Assembly (NCBI GenBank): GCA_024280875.1
Contig: JAJRPH010000096.1
Location: forward strand, 1-11,870
Direction of reading: 5' to 3'
From: Deltaproteobacteria bacterium
GTDB taxonomy: Bacteria; Desulfobacterota; Desulfobacteria; Desulfobacterales; Desulfosalsimonadaceae
Length of the DNA stretch: 11,870 nt
Shown here: positions 7,013-11,870 of the stretch, one piece after another
Position numbering within the stretch: the first letter of the stretch is position 1
Layout of the letters: the number at the start of each line of letters is the position of its first letter
Made by a program: the position numbers and the translations under genes
Notes under the pieces: generated by a model
Seen by the model: only the letters and a program-made list of their open reading frames with translations
Databases searched by the model: none
Told to the model about the DNA's origin: nothing

Positions 7013-8285
7013 CAGAAACAAACTCCGAAAGGTTTCCTGATTCGTTGAACAAGAACTTCTGCCAGGGCGAAACCAGAGACAGGTTCGGATTATCAAGCAC
7101 TTCTTTTTCAAGTGAGCGTGACACCTGTAATTTTTTTAAAGAGGCGGTACTTTTAACTCTAACCACACGCAGATCATTATAATTTGCAACTCCGGTTGTC
7201 CGTGCACACGCATCAAGACACATTTCGTCAGTCTCAAAATGGATTGGAATCGCCGCTTTTTCCGGTGAAATGGCCGTAACGGCATTCACATAGGTTTTTT
7301 CAATATCTATCCGATCCACCAGCCGGCAGGTCGTAATATCCGCAAGACCAATACCGTTCGCATTTCCGTCTGATCCCGGAGATAACTCCCGGACAAAAAT
7401 TCGCTTTACGTTCGGCGCGATTTTTATATCTCCGACAATATCCCGGTGCCGCCCGGTAATATTTGAATCCATTCCGATACCGGAAATATCTTTTCCAAAA
7501 TAATCGATGATCAATATATCAAGAAAATCAAACGGAATGTTTCCCATCATGTTAAACGCTTTTTGTAATAAAATTTTTTCCCGCCCGATCAATTGATCCG
7601 GACAAATCGCTTCAATATTCGCCAGGTTGCCATAACCATCCTCTAACAAGGCAATCCCGAAAAGTACGTTCAATTTTTTCAGCAAAATTTCAGCAGCGCC
7701 TTCTATGATGCGGAATGTATGATTAACGGCATAACGATGAAATTCGGATGCCCCCCGGTCTTTTCCAAGACCAATGGTCATCATTTTACAAAGACCGCTT
7801 TCAATGTCGGCTTTAAATTTTGTATGGGGCTTTATTCGGTTTATCATCACCAGGTGATCAGCGGCAAGGGCAGCTTTTGAAATATATATATTGAACCCGG
7901 AAAGATGTGTGGCAACAGATTGGGTCTCCATGTCGGCCACTATAGGAACCTTCATCTTCTCTTCAGTGACCTGGTATTTTGCCAGTACGGCTTTTTGACC
8001 GGCGGCAGTGGCGCCTCCGTGGCTCCCCATGGCCGGCACAATAAACGGCTTAAAACCTCTTTGTTCAAGAAAACGCAGGCATTGATCAACAACAATATGC
8101 AGATTGTCAATATTGCGACTGCCAACGGCAACCGCCACGGTTTCTCCATTTGTAGACTGAAGATTCCGCGGTATGGAGTCCAGGGATGCCCGGACGGCTT
8201 CAGAAACATTTTGAATCCCGGACATAAAAAACTTTTGCCGAACAAAAGCCATTTCCGGAAATATTAACGGCAGACGGTTATTCAT
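7005..8285 (-). CDS. LarA/DUF2088-like protein (lactate racemase N-domain superfamily)
   Basis: A 426-residue soluble protein resembling the LarA N-terminal (DUF2088) superfamily. VAVAVGSRNID (50-60) and PAMGSHGGAT (84-93) match the first conserved blocks. INRIKPHTKF (148-157) and SGLCKM (163-168) match the region that in LarA carries a nickel-ligand histidine and the lysine joined to the nickel-pincer cofactor. FHRY soon after may match another catalytic histidine. In true lactate racemase this domain isomerises D-/L-lactate. Spacing here differs and no larB/C/E cofactor genes are adjacent, so substrate and nickel dependence are open. Many such LarA-like proteins are of unknown function. The ATG at 8285 has no clear Shine-Dalgarno; an ATG at 8252 is an alternative. 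It overlaps ogt by 8 bases, implying coupled translation. Confidence 0.75.
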   Translation of the reverse strand: MNNRLPLIFPEMAFVRQKFFMSGIQNVSEAVRASLDSIPRNLQSTNGETVAVAVGSRNIDNLHIVVDQCLRFLEQRGFKPFIVPAMGSHGGATAAGQKAVLAKYQVTEEKMKVPIVADMETQSVATHLSGFNIYISKAALAADHLVMINRIKPHTKFKADIESGLCKMMTIGLGKDRGASEFHRYAVNHTFRIIEGAAEILLKKLNVLFGIALLEDGYGNLANIEAICPDQLIGREKILLQKAFNMMGNIPFDFLDILIIDYFGKDISGIGMDSNITGRHRDIVGDIKIAPNVKRIFVRELSPGSDGNANGIGLADITTCRLVDRIDIEKTYVNAVTAISPEKAAIPIHFETDEMCLDACARTTGVANYNDLRVVRVKSTASLKKLQVSRSLEKEVLDNPNLSLVSPWQKFLFNESGNLSEFVSDE

Positions 8286-8303
8286 AATCAGCGACAGGGA
8301 AAT

Positions 8304-8342
8304 AAAAAATGATTACGCTATAGCAGGAAACGCTATACGTAA
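8304..8342 (-). terminator. likely intrinsic terminator of the ferredoxin transcript
   Basis: On the minus strand, TTACG-TATAG pairs with CTATA-(G)-CGTAA (plus-strand arms 8313-8323 and 8333-8342) with one bulged base and a 9-base loop. Three bases later comes a T6 tract (plus-strand A6 at 8304-8309). It lies 77 bases after the ferredoxin stop and just before the LarA-like start, so it could also act in that gene's leader. Confidence 0.5.
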
Positions 8343-8365
8343 AGGGATGTTGGAGAGAATGGTCA

Positions 8366-8401
8366 GCTTCCCCGGTGTCGTTTAAGCGACACCGGAGAAG
8401 C
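8366..8401 (-). terminator. strong GC-rich stem-loop after the ferredoxin gene
   Basis: The arms 8366-8380 and 8387-8401 pair as GCTTC-x-CCGGTGTCG with CGACACCGG-x-GAAGC. That gives 14 bp with one C/A mismatch and a 6-base loop. It begins 18 bases past the ferredoxin stop. No T-tract follows on either strand, so it may protect the mRNA 3' end or work together with the second hairpin at 8304-8342, rather than terminate alone. Confidence 0.6.
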
Positions 8402-8418
8402 CGAAATCGTTTGAAATA

Positions 8419-8607
8419 TTAAGTTTCCTCGATAGTGATAGCGCCCGGATCACATACTTCGACGCAGCTTTCGCAGCCGAGGCATTCTTCCGCGTTAACC
8501 GGAACGGATTTACCATCCTGAATTTCAAAAACCTCAACAGGACAAACATCAACGCATTCTTCACAACCCTCACATTTTTCCGCATCTACGATAGGATTAA
8601 AAGCCAT
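8419..8607 (-). CDS. 2[4Fe-4S] ferredoxin
   Basis: A 62-residue, very acidic bacterial-type ferredoxin, a low-potential electron carrier of anaerobic metabolism in the cytoplasm. Two complete cluster motifs are visible: C12-C15-C18-C22 followed by Pro, and C42-C45-C48-C52 followed by Asp-Pro. Each cluster takes three cysteines from its own motif and one from the other. The symmetrical halves and short length fit the clostridial-type family common in sulfate reducers. The start at 8607 is firm: AAGGAG (minus strand; plus 8618-8623) lies 10 bases upstream, the strongest ribosome binding site in the window, which suggests high expression. It is flanked by a 292-base gap upstream and two stem-loops downstream, so it is probably monocistronic. 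The leader holds TATAAA- and TATATT-like boxes but no convincing -35. Confidence 0.95.
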   Translation of the reverse strand: MAFNPIVDAEKCEGCEECVDVCPVEVFEIQDGKSVPVNAEECLGCESCVEVCDPGAITIEET

Positions 8608-8741
8608 TTTTTCCCTTCTCCTTTTTTAAATATTTTATACGTCACGAATATACCATCTTCCTTATTTCATAGTAATCTTTATGAAAAATTTCCTAACATG
8701 AATTATAAAATCGAGTCAAGGATTCTTACTATTTTTTGATA

Positions 8742-8899
8742 GGGAAGTGGAAGAAATCAATATACCGGAATTGCGCAGAATTTTTGGTCGTATTCAAGGC
8801 GCATCAACAGGCGCATAACGTGTTATGTAACTGTTGACGCAACGAAGAAGACGATCAAAAAAGCAAGCAAGTTTGGTATATTGATTTTTGGAAATTCCC
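8742..8899. repeat. 158-base nested imperfect inverted repeat (cruciform-type element)
   Basis: Pairing arms nest around one centre. From outside in: GGGAA/TTCCC (8742-8746, 8895-8899); AAATCAATATACC/GGTATATTGATTT (8754-8766, 8875-8887), a perfect 13 bp; TTGC/GCAA (8771-8774, 8867-8870); TTTTTGGTCGT/ACGATCAAAAA (8781-8791, 8851-8861), with one G/T wobble; TCAACAG/CTGTTGA (8804-8810, 8831-8837); and CATAAC/GTTATG around GT (8814-8827). No reading frame fits it. The element begins 134 bases upstream of the ferredoxin start and ends exactly at the base before the stop codon of the gene at 8900. It could be a MITE-like or palindromic intergenic repeat, a structured RNA, or an unusually long terminator. 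Confidence 0.8.
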
Positions 8900-9631
8900 T
8901 TATATCCCAAAAAACCCGATTAACGTATTTAACCAGTTATTTTTATTTCTCTTAGACAATATTTTATCTTTTAAAAATAAGTTGCAAACATCATCCGGAT
9001 CAGTTTCAGACAAAATATATAATTTAAAATTTAATTTTCTACCTGACTCGTAATTAAAATCAGGGAGGCTAATCTGATCCGGACCGGACCATGGGGTCGT
9101 GGCCAGATGCGTCAGACATTGGTCAAATGCTTTTTTCACTGTCTCCAGCTGATCGCAGGAAATTCCTTCAATACAACAAACCTTTTCCAGACCAGTTAAA
9201 TTTTCTATAATATTATCAAACACAGCCTGGCTGGTTGTTACTAAAAAAGCAGATTCTTGAGCAGTCTTTTTCATCAACTGGAACCAGGCTGCCATTCGCG
9301 AACCGGTCATATAGGCACCGTAATCATTTTTCAACAGACTTTCTTGCGGCGGGTCAAGAATTTTTTCCTCACCGGTCATGCGGGTAAACAAATCCAGCTC
9401 ATCATCGATTGACGATGATAGTTTCTGATCAATCTCGCTCTGCTGCAAATCCAGTTCCTGGGCCATTAAAAGAAAAAGCCGGGACAAAAACACAGGGTCC
9501 GGTTCAAAGGAAACATCCTCATGATTTTTTAAAATATCCGTTCGAATCTGAGAGGTAGATGTTGTAATGGAAAAACCGTTTTTAAAAATATCCTTTAACG
9601 AAGTTTCTTCACCCTGATGAATCCGCCCCAT
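8900..9631 (-). CDS. hypothetical protein, 243 aa
   Basis: I do not recognise a family. The product is soluble, acidic and mostly helical in appearance, with no signal peptide. A stretch of acidic and polar residues (about 40-95, including FLLMAQELDLQQSEIDQ) may form helices. The centre (AWFQLMKKTAQESAFLVTTS) is amphipathic, and the C-terminus ends in a hydrophobic NTLIGFFGI tail. The start at 9631 overlaps the preceding 82-residue gene by 37 bases in another frame. No good Shine-Dalgarno precedes it, and no later methionine lies near the beginning, so coupled translation is likely. It is the last gene of the cysteine synthase/CysRS-like operon. The stop codon abuts the nested inverted repeat. 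Judged real from length, overlap and operon position. Confidence 0.7.
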   Translation of the reverse strand: MGRIHQGEETSLKDIFKNGFSITTSTSQIRTDILKNHEDVSFEPDPVFLSRLFLLMAQELDLQQSEIDQKLSSSIDDELDLFTRMTGEEKILDPPQESLLKNDYGAYMTGSRMAAWFQLMKKTAQESAFLVTTSQAVFDNIIENLTGLEKVCCIEGISCDQLETVKKAFDQCLTHLATTPWSGPDQISLPDFNYESGRKLNFKLYILSETDPDDVCNLFLKDKILSKRNKNNWLNTLIGFFGI

Positions 9632-9843
9632 TGTTTAAATTCTTTTGAGCAACTGATCAAGCGGTCTTCATCTTCAGTATACGGAACACGGATTTCTATG
9701 CACCCATTTCCCTCAAGCCGGACAAGCGCTTCCGGCTGATTGTTCAAAACCGGCTGAAAAACAATTGCCCGGCCTAAAAATCGACTTAACGGTTTTGCAA
9801 CGGTTTCCGGAATATATGTAAACGGAAAATAAATCGGTTTCAT
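9595..9843 (-). CDS. small hypothetical protein, 82 aa
   Basis: Not recognised. The N-terminus KPIYFPFTYIPETVAKPLSRF is aromatic and proline-rich, like a short beta-rich or peptide-binding segment. It is followed by a strand-like part (AIVFQP, ALVRLEGNGCIEIRVPY) and a basic end (FIRVKKLR). There is no signal peptide and no metal motif. The start at 9843 lies 10 bases after the stop of the cysteine synthase/CysRS-like gene, and the 3' end overlaps the next gene by 37 bases. All three therefore look like one operon. Function unknown; the context makes it a candidate partner of the fusion protein. Confidence 0.65.
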   Translation of the reverse strand: MKPIYFPFTYIPETVAKPLSRFLGRAIVFQPVLNNQPEALVRLEGNGCIEIRVPYTEDEDRLISCSKEFKQWGGFIRVKKLR

Positions 9844-9853
9844 AATATAATCT

Positions 9854-11870
9854 CTATATTTTTAAGTCCTGAACATCTACTCCCAGCGCACGCAATTCTT
9901 CTCTTATCTGGTCTGCCTTTTCAAAATCACCATCGAGTCTGGCAGCCGTCCGTTTTTCCATCAGGTCCCTGAGGCCGGGGTCCACTTCCTGCGGTTTAAA
10001 ATCAAAAATTCTAATCACGTCATCGACACTTTGAAATGTGCTTAACAAAACAGCCGCGTTGTCGGAACTTATCTGACGGTCTTTAATCAATATATTGATT
10101 TTTTTTATGATATTAAAAATCACCACCAACGCGTGGGGAAAATTCAAATCATCATCCATGGCGGAAATAAATCCCTGTTTAATATCATAGGCCAGCTGAT
10201 CGATATCCGGATATTCATTTCCGTCCTTAATACCAATTAACGCATTAATACAAGAGTCAATCCGCTTTAAAGATCTCCGGGTCTGTATGAGCAGCCGGGT
10301 TTTGGAAAATGTGAGCGGCTTGCGGTAATGATTGGAAACCAGCCAGAAACGGATTTCTCTTGCGGAAAATCCCTCTTTAATGAGTTCCTCTAAGGTCGGC
10401 AGCGTTTGTTTTTCACCTTCCGCATTTTTATCTTCCAATGAAACACGCTCACAATGAATCCAGAACTTTGCCAGCGGTTTTCCGGTGACGGCTTTGGCAA
10501 TGGCGAGTTCATTTTCATGATGCGGAAAAACAAGCTCCCGGCTGCTGGTATGGATATCATAAGATTCCCCCAGATATTTCATCGACATGGCCGCGCACTG
10601 GATGTGCCATGACGGGCGGACATTCCCCCACTCGGTTTTTACATAAATGCCCCGTTTTAACTCGGAAAGCCGGGCACGCTTCATTAACGTGAAATCCCTC
10701 GGGTTATTCTTTTCATATTCATCCAGGTCAACGGTTGCCCCGAGTTTAATTTTATTTAAGTCAATGCCGGACAGTTTTCCGTATTCAGTAAACCCGCCGA
10801 TATTAAAATACAGGGAACGCAGCTTTTCATAGGCAACGCCCTTGTCCATCATTTTTTTTACCAAACTGACCATATCATCAATATGTTCACTGGCTCTCGG
10901 ATATTTTTCCGCCGGCTTGATCCTCAGGCGTTCCAGATCCTTTTTAAACAGATCAATATATTTTTGCGTAAAGTCTGAAAGCGGTTCTCCGGCAGCTTCA
11001 GACCCCTGGATGGTCTTATCATCATAATCAGTGATATTCATGATATGAGTAACTAAATACCCGCGAAACTCCAAGTAACGGCATAAAATATCAGAAAACA
11101 CAAATCTCCGGCATTCTTCTATGTGCATCCTGGCGTCTGCCGTAGGGCCACAGGAATATACCGACACTTTTCCGGGCTGAATCGGTTCAAATGGTTCTTT
11201 GGCCCGACTCATGGTATTAAACAGGTGAAGATCCACCTTCTTTTTCACAGCAAACAAAGGCGTGCTCAAATATCTTTCACCACTGTCCGGAAAGATGACA
11301 ACAATAGTTCCTTCAGTCATTTCCTTGGCTTTTTTTGCCGCAATGACCATGGCAGCGCCACTGCTCATACCGACAAAAAGACCTTCTTCTCTGCCAAGAC
11401 GGCGGGTCATTTCAAACGCCTCTTCATCCTCGATATTGACAATCTCATCAATTAAGCGTTTATCATAAATTTCAGGGCAATAGGCTTCTTTTAAATTCTT
11501 TAATCCCTGGATTTTATGGCCAAGATATGGCTCCACGCCGATAACTTTTATGTTGGGGTCATACTCATGAAACCGCTTGGCAACCCCGATGACGGTTCCG
11601 GTGGTTCCAATGGTAGCCACAAAAGCGGAAATCCGGCCATCCGTCTGTCTGATAATCTCTTCTGCAGTTCCGGAATAATGGGCCATCCAGTTTGCTTCAT
11701 TATTATATTGGTCGGTCATGAAATACCGGTCCGGATCTTCACGAACAATCCGGTAGACTTCTTCAATCGCCCCGTCGGTTCCCAAATGGCCGGGTGTTAA
11801 TAAAATTTCCGCGCCCCGGGCAGCTAATATTTTTCGACGCTCTATGCTGACTGCCTCTGACATGGCCAGC
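9854..11870 (-). CDS. cysteine synthase / CysRS-like fusion, 5'-partial
   Basis: The frame is open to the window edge. Residues are numbered from the Met at 11863, which is internal (L-A-M-S-E-A-V-S is mid-domain). Residues 1-205 are the C-terminal two thirds of an O-acetylserine sulfhydrylase-type PLP enzyme: glycine loop TIGTTGT (84-90), GMSSGA (165-170) and the FPDSGERYLST end. The PLP lysine lies outside the window. Residues 209-669 follow the cysteinyl-tRNA synthetase fold: SCGPT (C238), NITDYDDK, PSWHIQC (C423), FPHHENE (446-452), AMDDD and a DALR-type helical end. Predicted zinc ligands (C238, C423, a His and Glu of HHENE) are kept. The ATP motifs are not: HIGH reads HIEE (247-250), HGGG reads HTSS (438-441), and after GEK (483-485) the MSKSLGN block is absent. 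The fusion is clear; aminoacylation activity is doubtful. Confidence 0.9.
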   Translation of the reverse strand, partial: LAMSEAVSIERRKILAARGAEILLTPGHLGTDGAIEEVYRIVREDPDRYFMTDQYNNEANWMAHYSGTAEEIIRQTDGRISAFVATIGTTGTVIGVAKRFHEYDPNIKVIGVEPYLGHKIQGLKNLKEAYCPEIYDKRLIDEIVNIEDEEAFEMTRRLGREEGLFVGMSSGAAMVIAAKKAKEMTEGTIVVIFPDSGERYLSTPLFAVKKKVDLHLFNTMSRAKEPFEPIQPGKVSVYSCGPTADARMHIEECRRFVFSDILCRYLEFRGYLVTHIMNITDYDDKTIQGSEAAGEPLSDFTQKYIDLFKKDLERLRIKPAEKYPRASEHIDDMVSLVKKMMDKGVAYEKLRSLYFNIGGFTEYGKLSGIDLNKIKLGATVDLDEYEKNNPRDFTLMKRARLSELKRGIYVKTEWGNVRPSWHIQCAAMSMKYLGESYDIHTSSRELVFPHHENELAIAKAVTGKPLAKFWIHCERVSLEDKNAEGEKQTLPTLEELIKEGFSAREIRFWLVSNHYRKPLTFSKTRLLIQTRRSLKRIDSCINALIGIKDGNEYPDIDQLAYDIKQGFISAMDDDLNFPHALVVIFNIIKKINILIKDRQISSDNAAVLLSTFQSVDDVIRIFDFKPQEVDPGLRDLMEKRTAARLDGDFEKADQIREELRALGVDVQDLKI

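Noticed and set aside
7013..7111. Longer start for ogt at 7111
   Set aside because: It would overlap the LarA-like gene by over 100 bases and add sequence unlike the family; ATG 7012 has GGAG at good spacing.
7905..8267. Plus-strand 120-codon frame
   Set aside because: Antisense to conserved blocks of the LarA-like gene; no recognisable family.
10380..10440. Loss of KMSKS as a sequencing frameshift
   Set aside because: The frame is intact on both sides and flanking residues GEK and TLEEL align normally; independent changes at HIGH and HGGG support true divergence.
11123..11455. Plus-strand 110-codon frame
   Set aside because: Antisense to the junction of the cysteine synthase and CysRS-like domains, which is continuous and well supported.
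11863..11870. ATG at 11863 as the true start of the cysteine synthase fusion
   Set aside because: The frame stays open upstream and the residues around it are mid-domain in cysteine synthases, so the gene continues outside the window.

Overview
The window looks like chromosome of a sulfate-reducing Desulfobacterota bacterium, probably Desulfobacterales-like. This is inferred from the style of the proteins: a small 2[4Fe-4S] ferredoxin, RNase J with FtsK, a LarA-like protein, and a cysteine synthase fused to a CysRS-like domain. No rRNA or other decisive marker is present. Nearly everything from 1371 to the right edge lies on the minus strand; only the left 750 bases are plus-strand.

Layout, left to right. 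(1) 2-753, plus: the end of a LicD-type phosphotransferase gene, followed by an N-terminal stump of a CDP-alcohol phosphatidyltransferase. The stump stops just before its catalytic motif. (2) 754-1370: AT-rich, no convincing gene; the two strands converge here. (3) 8285 to 1371, minus: a tightly packed run of LarA-like protein, Ogt-type DNA alkyltransferase, a small unknown protein, RNase J, FtsK and a small class I methyltransferase. Two junctions overlap (LarA-like/ogt and ftsK/methyltransferase). The only sizeable internal gap, just before rnj, carries three adjacent dyads. (4) 8607-8304, minus: a stand-alone ferredoxin gene followed by two stem-loops. (5) 8742-8899: a long nested inverted repeat that abuts the next stop codon. 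(6) 11870 to 8900, minus: a cysteine synthase/CysRS-like fusion (5' end outside the window) followed at 10 bases by two overlapping genes of unknown function.

The most interesting object is the fusion. Its cysteine synthase half looks intact as far as it is visible. Its CysRS half keeps the overall fold, the predicted zinc/cysteine ligands and the C-terminal DALR-type helices. However, HIGH has become HIEE, HGGG has become HTSS and the KMSKS loop is missing. This suggests a protein that binds cysteine but has lost or changed ATP-dependent activation. The two unknown genes co-transcribed with it are candidate partners.

Functional links: rnj and ftsK are housekeeping genes (RNA decay, chromosome segregation). 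The LarA-like/ogt pair is translationally coupled, but its metabolic logic is unclear. No CRISPR array, tRNA, rRNA or intact insertion sequence was seen.
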